Assembly (NCBI GenBank): GCA_002354335.1
Contig: DELI01000023.1
Coordinates: forward strand, 124,001 to 188,000
Direction: 5' to 3'
Source: Sphingobacterium sp. UBA2700
GTDB lineage: Bacteria; Bacteroidota; Bacteroidia; Sphingobacteriales; Sphingobacteriaceae
DNA: 64,000 nucleotides
Below, piece after piece: positions 1 to 8,203 of this stretch (positions are counted from its first letter, which is position 1; the number at the start of each line of letters is the position of its first letter). The position numbers and the translations under genes were made by a program. Under the pieces are notes generated by a model, which had not been told where the DNA came from, ran no database searches, and saw nothing but the letters and a program-made list of their open reading frames with translations.

Positions 1-2
1 AA

Positions 3-971
3 GCAATAGCCGCTATTCCCAACGCTACGCTGCTCGCCGTATATAACCGAACGAAAGAAAAAGCGGAAGCCTTCGCAGAAACATATGCTTGCAAAGCATA
101 CCATTCCATCGACGAACTATTAGAAGATCCGAACATCGATATTATAAGTATATGTACTGCATCCGGCGCCCATTTGGAAGCCGCCGAGAAAGCGCTGCGC
201 GCGGGAAAACATTGCCTCATCGAAAAACCGCTAGAAATAACGACAGAACGATGCGATCGCATCATCTCCTTGGCCGAGCAGCAAGTGCTTCAAGTCGGCA
301 CCATCTTCCCTACTCGCTTCTATCCAAATAGCATCAAGATCAAAAAACAGCTCGACGAAGGTGGCTTTGGCGACCTGGTCATTGGGTCAGCCTATGTAAA
401 ATGGCACCGCAGTCCGGCATATTATGCATCTGCAGCATGGCGAGGAACATGGGAACTCGATGGCGGCGGAGCCCTGATGAACCAAGGTATACATGCCGTC
501 GATATGCTCTTATGGTATATGGGTGCTGTGGACCATGTTACCGCGCTCGCAGCAAACAGATTGCATCAGGACATCGAAGTCGAGGATACGGTTGTAGCAC
601 AAATACAGTTCAAAAGCGGCGCTTTGGGAACAATTGAATGCTCAACCGCAGCCTATCCTGGCACGGCTAAGCGTGTCGAAATCATCGGCAGCAAAGGTTC
701 GGCCATCCTCGAAGAAAACAGCCTGACGCTTTGGGATTTCCAGGATCAGGAGTCCGACGAAAACCCTGAAAAGACGGCCGTAGTTTCAGGCGGTGTTAGC
801 GATCCGATGGCTATCGGACACTATGCGCATCAGCTACAGATTGAAGATTTTATAGACGCTATCGAAAACAGGCGTGCGCCATTTATCGACGGCGCCGAAG
901 GCAGAAAATCGGTCGAACTTATCTGCGCTATTTATCAAAGCGCAAAGGAAGGAAAACGTATCTATTTGTAA
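3..971 (+). CDS. Gfo/Idh/MocA family oxidoreductase (5' partial)
   Basis: This is the C-terminal part of an NAD(P)-dependent sugar or inositol dehydrogenase-like protein; the start lies left of the window. The frame is open from base 3. The visible N-terminus keeps the second half of the Rossmann fold (an LLAVYNRT strand followed by a helix), then the family signature AGKHCLIEKP, where the EKP lysine normally contacts substrate and cofactor. The C-terminal alpha/beta domain follows (GALGTIECSTAAYPG, then EIIGSKGSA). No signal peptide can be judged because the start is missing. It ends 32 nt before an ECF sigma gene on the same strand, so it may belong to a carbohydrate locus that starts outside the window. 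The substrate cannot be read from the sequence. Confidence 0.9.
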   Translation, partial: AIAAIPNATLLAVYNRTKEKAEAFAETYACKAYHSIDELLEDPNIDIISICTASGAHLEAAEKALRAGKHCLIEKPLEITTERCDRIISLAEQQVLQVGTIFPTRFYPNSIKIKKQLDEGGFGDLVIGSAYVKWHRSPAYYASAAWRGTWELDGGGALMNQGIHAVDMLLWYMGAVDHVTALAANRLHQDIEVEDTVVAQIQFKSGALGTIECSTAAYPGTAKRVEIIGSKGSAILEENSLTLWDFQDQESDENPEKTAVVSGGVSDPMAIGHYAHQLQIEDFIDAIENRRAPFIDGAEGRKSVELICAIYQSAKEGKRIYL

Positions 972-1003
972 ATCACTAAGAAACAGGTTTATCGAAATTA
1001 GCA

Positions 1004-1561
1004 ATGCAAAAAGAAATAAATATGGCACAACTCATCACAGCCCTGCAGAAGGGGGACGTGACGGCTTTTGATCAATTATATTTTGAATATGCACCGCTTC
1101 TCTATAATCGAATTTTCAAACTGATCAAGAGCCCGGAAATTGTGGAAGAAATTCTCCAGGAAGTTTTCCTGAAGATCTGGAATATGCGGGCGCAGCTGGA
1201 AGTGGATCGGGGTCTGAAAACCCTTCTCTGCCGTATATCGGACAACCTGGCAATCGACCATTTCAGAAAAGCGAGCCGCGACAAAGCCTTGCAAGAAGAG
1301 CTATGGTCATCCTCCATCGGCTTCTATTTACACACGGAGGAATCGATTTTCGACAAAGAAAAACAACGGATCCTAAACGAAGCAATACAACTCCTTTCGC
1401 CCAAACGAAAGGAGATCCTGACGCTATGCAATATTGAAAACAAAAGTTATAAGGAAGTCGCCAAGATGCTTGGCATTTCTGTAAATACTGTCAGCAATCA
1501 GCTGGTCAACGCCATGAAAGACATCAAAAATTACATACAGTCGAAATACGAGGGCGCTTAA
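1004..1561 (+). CDS. ECF RNA polymerase sigma factor, FecI-like
   Basis: This is a 185-residue sigma-70 family ECF factor. Region 2 is visible as a GDVTAFDQLYFEYAPLLY helix followed by EEILQEVFLKIWNMR, and region 4 as LSPKRKEILTLCNIENKSYKEVAKMLGISVNTVSNQL, a helix-turn-helix for the -35 element. The size and sequence fit the Bacteroidota expansion of sigma factors that work with FecR and a SusC/FecA receptor. A FecR-like gene and an STN-bearing SusC gene follow directly, so it is inferred to switch on the downstream receptor operon when the receptor binds its ligand. A second ATG at 1022, preceded by an A-rich stretch typical of Bacteroidota starts, is an equally plausible start (179 residues). 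Confidence 0.9.
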   Translation: MQKEINMAQLITALQKGDVTAFDQLYFEYAPLLYNRIFKLIKSPEIVEEILQEVFLKIWNMRAQLEVDRGLKTLLCRISDNLAIDHFRKASRDKALQEELWSSSIGFYLHTEESIFDKEKQRILNEAIQLLSPKRKEILTLCNIENKSYKEVAKMLGISVNTVSNQLVNAMKDIKNYIQSKYEGA

Positions 1562-1576
1562 AGGCTTCGTCAGCTT

Positions 1577-1675
1577 AAAGCCCTTTCAAACCCAATGCAT
1601 AACCCTTTATCAGCCGTATCAAACCTCTTTCCAAAGGGCTTTGATATGGGTTTGAAAAAGCTTTCATTGGGGACT
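1577..1675. repeat. 99-bp element of nine phased 11-nt units (copy A)
   Basis: Between the sigma gene and fecR, the sequence reads in register every 11 nt from 1577 to 1675. The first five units are C-rich (for example AAAGCCCTTTC, AAACCCAATGC and AAACCTCTTTC). The last four are mostly G-rich and complementary in style (for example CAAAGGGCTTT and GATATGGGTTT). The outer arms 1577-1593 and 1648-1664 pair at 15 of 17 positions, so the element can also fold as a large hairpin. A second copy with the same nine-unit architecture lies at 39450-39548. No coding potential is evident. Its function is unknown. Confidence 0.75.
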
Positions 1676-1771
1676 GTCTCGAATCATTTAAAAATAATTC
1701 ATTTCTCAATAGTGCATTCGCTCTAGTCGTTCGTATATAAAGATAAGTAAGCAACCAAAACTTAGATTATC

Positions 1772-2968
1772 TTGATGAATGACACGAATAAAGAAAGGAT
1801 CACGTTCCTTCTTAACCGATATATAAACGATAAGGTTTCCAAATCAGAATTTGAAGAGCTTTTGCATTTGGTCGATACTTGCGATGATGCGTCGTTCGGC
1901 GCTTCGGTACGCGAAATTATCGATCAAAATACAGCAGAGCTACCAACTGAGTTTGTCGACAACCGGATTTCGTCGGTACATGCGAATCTTCGTCGACGTA
2001 TTGCCCTAGATATTCAGGAGGCAGAACCTATAGCACAGCGAAGGATCAAGCCTTTGTGGTATTGGGCAGCTGCAGCGTCGCTTATCCTTGCTGGGTTTTT
2101 CACTTACCAAGGGCTCCAGCAAGCAGAAGTTCCGGAACTGGCACAATTAGCCCCGCTAGACGACATCGAACCCGGCAGCAATAAAGCAACGATTATCATC
2201 GACGGTGAAGAACATCTGCTGAAAGATGGCGAGCATGGTTTAATTATTGGCGATAACAGTATCAGCTATCAAGACGGCGATGTTGCACTAGCAGGAATAC
2301 AAAGCAGTAAAACGATCAGAATCGTCACTCCCTATGGCGGACAGTATAATCTGGAATTATCCGACGGCTCTAAAGTCTGGTTAAACGCGGGGAGCGAGAT
2401 CAGCTATCAGACAGACTTCGCCAAGCAGAACCGAACAATTAATCTGAAAGGTGAGGCTTATTTTGAAGTTCAAAAGAACAAGAACCTGCCCTTTATCGTC
2501 CGTACTAGAGAGCAGGAAATACGTGTTCTCGGTACGGAATTTAACATCAATGCCTACTCGGATGAGAAAATAATTAAAACGACGCTAAAAGGGGGTTCTT
2601 TGCGGGTGAGTGCAAACGAACAGCAAACGGTTCTGAAACCCAATCAGCAAGCCCTGTTCAATACCAGCTCCAATGCTTTGGCCACCCGATCGATCGATGC
2701 GGATGCGGCAATCGCTTGGAAGGAAGGGATTATCGATCTGCACGGCATGAGTTTACAGGAATGTATGCGCAATATCAGCCGCTGGTATGATGTGGAAATT
2801 GTTTACCAAAACGACATCCCTTCTATCGAAATGGGAGGCAGAATGAGCCGCGGACTTAAATTATCCACCTTTCAAAAGTTTTTGGAAAACAATTTCAACA
2901 TACAGACGAATTTGACAGCAGATAGGAAGCTTAACGTAGCCTACGCAAATAACAAACAACCGATATAA
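1772..2968 (+). CDS. FecR-family anti-sigma factor
   Basis: This 398-residue single-pass inner-membrane regulator matches the FecR/PupR family. A short N-terminal cytoplasmic helical domain (about residues 1-90) would hold the sigma factor. A membrane segment follows at about 94-112 (PLWYWAAAASLILAGFF). The periplasmic FecR domain holds the recognisable core TPYGGQYNLELSDGSKVWLNAGSEISY and the later KGEAYFEVQKNKNLPFIVRT and VLGTEFNINAYSDE stretches. The C-terminus (LHGMSLQECMRNISRWYDVEIVY) looks like the DUF4974 domain, structurally like STN. ATG codons at 1772 and 1775 are equivalent starts. It is inferred to relay a signal from the SusC-type receptor encoded next to the upstream sigma factor. 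Confidence 0.93.
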   Translation: MMNDTNKERITFLLNRYINDKVSKSEFEELLHLVDTCDDASFGASVREIIDQNTAELPTEFVDNRISSVHANLRRRIALDIQEAEPIAQRRIKPLWYWAAAASLILAGFFTYQGLQQAEVPELAQLAPLDDIEPGSNKATIIIDGEEHLLKDGEHGLIIGDNSISYQDGDVALAGIQSSKTIRIVTPYGGQYNLELSDGSKVWLNAGSEISYQTDFAKQNRTINLKGEAYFEVQKNKNLPFIVRTREQEIRVLGTEFNINAYSDEKIIKTTLKGGSLRVSANEQQTVLKPNQQALFNTSSNALATRSIDADAAIAWKEGIIDLHGMSLQECMRNISRWYDVEIVYQNDIPSIEMGGRMSRGLKLSTFQKFLENNFNIQTNLTADRKLNVAYANNKQPI

Positions 2969-3038
2969 TAACCTCAAGTATGTCTATGAAAACGAATGCA
3001 AGTCCGCCATAGCGATAGTCGGACGACTAGCAAAAGAA

Positions 3039-3060
3039 GGGAGATGTTGGCCCATCTCCC
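3039..3060 (+). other. Perfect 8-bp hairpin upstream of the SusC gene
   Basis: GGGAGATG at 3039-3046 and CATCTCCC at 3053-3060 form a perfect stem with a 6-nt loop. No T-run follows, so it does not look like a plain intrinsic terminator for fecR. It lies 66 nt before the SusC start and would be in the 5' leader if transcription continues from fecR or starts upstream. It may be a processing or stabilising hairpin. Function is inference only. Confidence 0.5.
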
Positions 3061-3126
3061 CAAATAATGTCTAGTAAAATTATTGGGAATAATAACCAAA
3101 CTTAAAACATTATAGATTACAATATT

Positions 3127-6100
3127 ATGAAAAACTATCAAGGATTGATAAATCCTTATCCAATTCGTTTTATCAATACTTTTTTATCCCGTATTCGATA
3201 TCAAATTATGATTTTTAAAATCCTATGCATCTTCCTTGTTATTGGAAGCTTCCAACTGCAAGCGAAGTCATTTTCTCAACAGCTTTCCTATAAAAAGAAA
3301 GCCGCAAAAGTCGAAAGTGCATTTAAATACCTTGAAGACAAAACCAACTTTGTGGTTTTGTATGATTTGAAAGACTTGAAATCACTCAAGCCAATGGATA
3401 TCAATATTTCCAATGCGAGTGTCACGCAGTTCCTTAACACGCTGTTGAAGGATCTTCCTTACGAATATACCATCGAGGATAAAACGATTCTTATCAATAA
3501 AGTCAATAGACCCGCTAGACGAGTTTCCACGCCAAGCAGCAGTATTACAAATGCTGCTCCCGTGCAGCAAACCCTTCGTGGCGTTGTGAAAGCGGAGGAC
3601 GGTTCGGCTTTGGAGGCCGTAAGCATCGTGGATGTCACAAGCAAACAAGGTGCGAGCACGGATGCGAGCGGTAATTTCCAGATCAGCATTAGCTCCTTCC
3701 CTACTACACTGCGCTTTAGCTTGGTGGGTTATGCCACTGTAGAAAGACAAGTAACTTCGGCTTCGCAGGTGCTCAACATCAGCTTGGCTCCACAGGTAAG
3801 CGACTTAGATGAAGTTGTTGTGGTAGGTTATGGTACGCAAAAGAAAGTAAATTTAACGGGAGCAGTAGCCGTTGTAAAAAGTGAGCAACTAACGAAACAA
3901 CCCGTAGGACAGGCATCTACCGCTTTACAAGGTGCGGCGCCAGGCTTGACAGTAACACAAGGCTCCGGGCAGCCAGGTCGCGACCAAGGGGGCTTGCGTA
4001 TTCGCGGTATCGGAACTTTAGGCAATGCCAACCCCTTGGTATTGATCGACGGGGTCGAAGGGAATATCAACAATGTGAATACCAATGATATTGAGAATAT
4101 CTCCGTTCTTAAAGATGCCTCTTCGGCTGCAATCTATGGTTCTCGGGCGGCAAACGGTGTCATTTTGGTCACTACCAAACGGGCAAAGAACGAAGGCGTC
4201 ACAGTAGATTATAATAACTATGCGGGCTGGCAGTCACCAACGGAAATGACGGATATGGTTAGTGGCTTGGATCATATGAACTTATTGAATGAAGCTTATA
4301 CCAATACTGGCAAGAGCCCCATCTTTACCGAGCAGATGATTAAAGATTATATGGCTGGTATGGAAAGCAATCCAGACCGCTTCCCAAATACCGATTGGCA
4401 AAGCCTGACGATGAAAAACAATTCATTCATGCAGAACCACTATATCGCTGCACAAGGTGGATCGGAAAAGGTAAAAGTCTTGGGATCCTTAGGTTTCTTT
4501 GATCAGGATGGTATCCTAGAAAACACAAACTTCAGACGCTATAACTTTCGTTTGAACAGTGACCTGCAGATCTCCAATAAGATCAGTGCAGCCTTAGACT
4601 TTTTCTTCACCAAATCGGAATTGAAAGAGCCTGCGGGAGGAACGGGGAACATTTTCCATTGGATGCGCCGTATCCCGGCGAATCAAGCGGGGATACTATC
4701 GACAGGTCAATATGGCGAAGGATGGAATGGCGATAACCCCATAGCAAAAGCTCGTGATGGCGGACTGAACCTGGAAAATCCAATGAATTCGGTTTTCAAT
4801 ATCGACCTAAAATACAAGCCTATCGACGGGATGACTGTCAATTTGGTGTATTCTCCGAAATACGAAATCAATCATGAAAAGGAATTCTATAATACCGTAC
4901 AGTCCTATTACTGGAATGGCGATAAAGCATATTTGACTCCTCAGAAAAACAGCTTAACGGAAAGCTATGGTCAATACTGGTACAACAACCTACGTGCGGT
5001 TGTTTCCTATGAGAAGACCTTAGCGTCAGACCACAACTTCCATGTGATGGCAGGTTTCCAGCAGGAAGACCAACGCGATAATTTCTTATCAGGCTATCGC
5101 GAGATTTTCTTGATCCCTGAATTGCAGGAGTTGAATGCTGGAAATCAAGAAAATAATTTAGCGCGCGGAAACTCCTCAGAGTGGTCGCTACGTTCGGTAT
5201 TCGGACGCTTAAACTATGACTTTCAAGGGAAATATCTTTTCGAAGCTAACGCTCGCTATGATGGATCATCAAGATTTGCTGTAGGGAATAAGTTTTCTTT
5301 CTTCCCTTCTTTCTCTGCCGGATGGCGCGTTAGCCAGGAGCCTTTTATGGAATCCCTGAGCTCGGTTGTTTCCGACATGAAGATCCGCGGTTCATGGGGT
5401 AAATTAGGTAATCAAAATATCACAGGTCTATACTCTTTTGCCTCATATTTCAACATTGGTTCTACCAACTATGCTTTTGGAGAGAACATCAGTACCGGTG
5501 CGGCATTGACGACGATGGCAAATCCGGATATTCAATGGGAAACGACCAATGTAAGCAACCTAGGTCTTGATTTGACCTTATGGAGAAACCTGAACATTAC
5601 GGCAGATTATTTCTATAGAAAGACCTCTGGAATTTTATTGCAATTAGATATTTCCAAGTACCTGGGATTCTCTACGCCACCATTCCAAAATGCTGGGGTC
5701 GTTGAAAATAAAGGTTGGGACGTCTCTGTTGCTTACAACAATGCAATCGGCGACTTTAAATACAACGTTGCAGTCAACCTTTCGGATGTGCAGAATAAAG
5801 TATTGGACATGCGCGGCGTGTTGCGTACAGGTCTGACCGTAAACCATGAAGGGCATCCAATCGGGTCGCTATATGGCTATGAAGCAATCGGTTATTTCAG
5901 TTCGGCGGAAGAAGTAGCAACTTCAGCAAAACAAATTGGTAACATCGCGCCAGGCGATCTCAAATACAAAGATCAGAACGGCGACGGCAAGATTGATGCA
6001 GCCGATGAGATTATTATGGGAAGCCCGATTCCACGCTATACTTACAGCGCAAATTTAGGCGCTTCCTATCGGGGAATCGACCTTGCCTTATTCTTCCAAG

Positions 6101-6501
6101 GTGTAGGAAAAGCAGATGGATACCTGTATGGACAAGGAATTATGCCTTTTTATCAGGGCGGGACAATTCAAGAACAACATAAAGATCGTTGGACTCCGGA
6201 GAACCCGAACGCGGCATTCCCTCGTTTCGCCTTTAACGAGAATAACAACATTCAAAACTCTACTTTCTGGATGAAGAATGCGGCGTACCTCAGATTGAAG
6301 AATGTGACATTAGGATATACTGTGCCACTTCCGGTCTCAGCAAATATGCCATTGCGTGCTTTACGCATTTTCGCGTCCGGACAGAACCTATTTACGAAAA
6401 CCAACTTCTGGAAAGGATATGATCCGGAAGGTCCGATCAGTACCGGTGGATGGTATCCGCAAATGAAAGTTTATAGTTTTGGATTAAGTGCCAAGTTTTA
6501 A
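3127..6501 (+). CDS. SusC/RagA-type TonB-dependent outer-membrane receptor with STN domain
   Basis: This 1124-residue receptor imports oligosaccharides or similar ligands across the outer membrane with energy from TonB. A signal segment (MIFKILCIFLVIGSFQLQAKS, about 28-48) is followed by an STN signalling domain (about 50-125, SAFKYLEDKTNFVVLYD onward), a carboxypeptidase-regulatory-like domain (about 149-220) and the SusC signature DEVVVVGYGTQKKVNLTGAV (about 228-248). The plug holds LIDGVEGNINNVNTNDIENISVLKDASSAAIYGSRAANGVILV, and a 22-strand-type barrel fills the rest. The STN domain and the upstream sigma/FecR pair show that it is a transducing receptor. The first ATG gives a long positively charged lead before the hydrophobic segment, and the in-frame ATG at residue 28 is an alternative. 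SusD follows after 10 nt. Confidence 0.96.
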   Translation: MKNYQGLINPYPIRFINTFLSRIRYQIMIFKILCIFLVIGSFQLQAKSFSQQLSYKKKAAKVESAFKYLEDKTNFVVLYDLKDLKSLKPMDINISNASVTQFLNTLLKDLPYEYTIEDKTILINKVNRPARRVSTPSSSITNAAPVQQTLRGVVKAEDGSALEAVSIVDVTSKQGASTDASGNFQISISSFPTTLRFSLVGYATVERQVTSASQVLNISLAPQVSDLDEVVVVGYGTQKKVNLTGAVAVVKSEQLTKQPVGQASTALQGAAPGLTVTQGSGQPGRDQGGLRIRGIGTLGNANPLVLIDGVEGNINNVNTNDIENISVLKDASSAAIYGSRAANGVILVTTKRAKNEGVTVDYNNYAGWQSPTEMTDMVSGLDHMNLLNEAYTNTGKSPIFTEQMIKDYMAGMESNPDRFPNTDWQSLTMKNNSFMQNHYIAAQGGSEKVKVLGSLGFFDQDGILENTNFRRYNFRLNSDLQISNKISAALDFFFTKSELKEPAGGTGNIFHWMRRIPANQAGILSTGQYGEGWNGDNPIAKARDGGLNLENPMNSVFNIDLKYKPIDGMTVNLVYSPKYEINHEKEFYNTVQSYYWNGDKAYLTPQKNSLTESYGQYWYNNLRAVVSYEKTLASDHNFHVMAGFQQEDQRDNFLSGYREIFLIPELQELNAGNQENNLARGNSSEWSLRSVFGRLNYDFQGKYLFEANARYDGSSRFAVGNKFSFFPSFSAGWRVSQEPFMESLSSVVSDMKIRGSWGKLGNQNITGLYSFASYFNIGSTNYAFGENISTGAALTTMANPDIQWETTNVSNLGLDLTLWRNLNITADYFYRKTSGILLQLDISKYLGFSTPPFQNAGVVENKGWDVSVAYNNAIGDFKYNVAVNLSDVQNKVLDMRGVLRTGLTVNHEGHPIGSLYGYEAIGYFSSAEEVATSAKQIGNIAPGDLKYKDQNGDGKIDAADEIIMGSPIPRYTYSANLGASYRGIDLALFFQGVGKADGYLYGQGIMPFYQGGTIQEQHKDRWTPENPNAAFPRFAFNENNNIQNSTFWMKNAAYLRLKNVTLGYTVPLPVSANMPLRALRIFASGQNLFTKTNFWKGYDPEGPISTGGWYPQMKVYSFGLSAKF

Positions 6502-6511
6502 TTAAAGAATC

Positions 6512-8194
6512 ATGAAAAGAAAAACATTATCATATACACTAGGACTGCTACTCAGTATTTCGCTTTACTCCTGTAGTGAAGATTACCTGATTAAATATCC
6601 TTTGGATAGCCCTTCTACGGAGACTTTTATTTCCAATGAACAGGAACTCAATATGGCGATTACGGGCGCATACAATGCGCTATATCAAGCGCCAAAGGCA
6701 ACACCTATGCCTTTCCCTTTGACGATAGACTACGCATCCGATATTGGTTGGGAAAGAAACACGAATGCCTTACAAATTATGGGTTTAGGAAATGCCGACG
6801 CAAACAATGATTTCACTTCTGATTTCTGGAACTTACTGTATGTGGGGATACAGCGCTGCAATACCATCTTGGATAAAGTCGAAGGTTTGAATGGAGTTGT
6901 TCCTGCGGAAACCCTGAACAGCAGAATAAGCGAAGTAAGATTTCTACGAGCATATTACTACTTCTCCCTCAACGAGCTATTCGGTGGTGTTCCATTGCTG
7001 ACCACAACGATTTCCCTTGCCGATTCGAAAAACGTGACGAGAGAATCCAAAGAAGCTGTGAACGACTTTATCATGTCGGAAATCGATGCTATCGTGGGCT
7101 CGCTTCCAACAACCGCTACGGGCAATAATCTAGGACGCGCAACACGCGGCGCCGCCCTCGCCTTAAAATCAAGATCAGCTTTGTTCAATAAGAAATATCA
7201 GGAAGCTGCCGATGCAGCAAAGGCGGTGATGGAATTGAATCAGTATCAACTGCACAATAATTTTGAGCAGCTGTTTAAATATGCTGGCGAGTCCTCCAAA
7301 GAGATTATTTGGGCAATTCAATATAAGCGAGGTCTAGCGACGCATGGTATCTCCTCGCAGTTCTACTCGAGATTGATGCAGGGCTTTTCGAATAAAATAC
7401 CGGTTCAGTCCTTAGTGGATTCTTACGAATGTATAGACGGTTTGAATATCGATAAATCACCGTTATTTGACCCCAATAAACCATTTAAGAATCGCGACCC
7501 CCGACTGACGCAGACGGTGGTATTACCGCAGACACTTTCGCTCGGCGTTATCTTTGAAACGCATCCGGATAGTACGATGACCTGGGATTATCGAGAAGCG
7601 ACACCTAAGCGCATTGCGAACACCGATGCAACAAATGCATTCGCGACATTCTCGGGATATCTATGGCGTAAATATGCTGATCCTGCGGATTTTATCGACC
7701 GTTCCAATTCGGAGTTGAATGCCATTTTATTCCGATATGCTGAAGTGCTTTTGAACTACGTGGAGGCGAAGACTGAGCTTAATCAGATTGATAATTCGGT
7801 TTATGAAGCTATCAATCAGGTAAGACAGCGTCCTTCTGTAGGGATGCCGGCAATCAGTGCCGGAAAGTCGCAGGCACAGATGCGTTCGATCGTGCGTAAA
7901 GAGAGAAAATATGAATTAGCGGCTGAGGGTCTTCGCCTATTTGATATCCGCAGATGGAATATTGCGCATCAGGTGATGCCGGGCGACCTGCTAGGCCGTA
8001 TCCGTACCGGATGGTTATCCAATGCACCGACTATCGATGAAAACGGAACGCCGAACTATAGCCAAGTGGCCAACAGGGCACAGATGCGTGTTATCGAGAA
8101 GCGTAATTTTAATGCTGAAAGAGACTATGTATGGCCTATCCCGCGCATTGAAACGGAAACTAACCCTAACCTTACACAAAATAAGAACTACTAA
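6512..8194 (+). CDS. SusD/RagB family nutrient-binding outer-membrane lipoprotein
   Basis: This 560-residue surface lipoprotein forms the ligand-capturing lid of the SusCD complex. The lipobox is clear (GLLLSISLYSCSED, acylated Cys at about 21). The N-terminal SusD-like domain has the typical NMAITGAYNALYQ and SRISEVRFLRAYYYFSLNELFGGVPLLT segments. The C-terminal RagB/SusD domain ends with the usual IVRKERKYELAAEGLRLFDIRRW and final NPNLTQNKNY. TPR-like helices lie between. It is 10 nt downstream of the SusC gene and 9 nt upstream of the next gene, so it is certainly part of one operon. The ligand cannot be assigned from sequence alone. Confidence 0.96.
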   Translation: MKRKTLSYTLGLLLSISLYSCSEDYLIKYPLDSPSTETFISNEQELNMAITGAYNALYQAPKATPMPFPLTIDYASDIGWERNTNALQIMGLGNADANNDFTSDFWNLLYVGIQRCNTILDKVEGLNGVVPAETLNSRISEVRFLRAYYYFSLNELFGGVPLLTTTISLADSKNVTRESKEAVNDFIMSEIDAIVGSLPTTATGNNLGRATRGAALALKSRSALFNKKYQEAADAAKAVMELNQYQLHNNFEQLFKYAGESSKEIIWAIQYKRGLATHGISSQFYSRLMQGFSNKIPVQSLVDSYECIDGLNIDKSPLFDPNKPFKNRDPRLTQTVVLPQTLSLGVIFETHPDSTMTWDYREATPKRIANTDATNAFATFSGYLWRKYADPADFIDRSNSELNAILFRYAEVLLNYVEAKTELNQIDNSVYEAINQVRQRPSVGMPAISAGKSQAQMRSIVRKERKYELAAEGLRLFDIRRWNIAHQVMPGDLLGRIRTGWLSNAPTIDENGTPNYSQVANRAQMRVIEKRNFNAERDYVWPIPRIETETNPNLTQNKNY

Positions 8195-8203
8195 TATTTA
8201 CCT

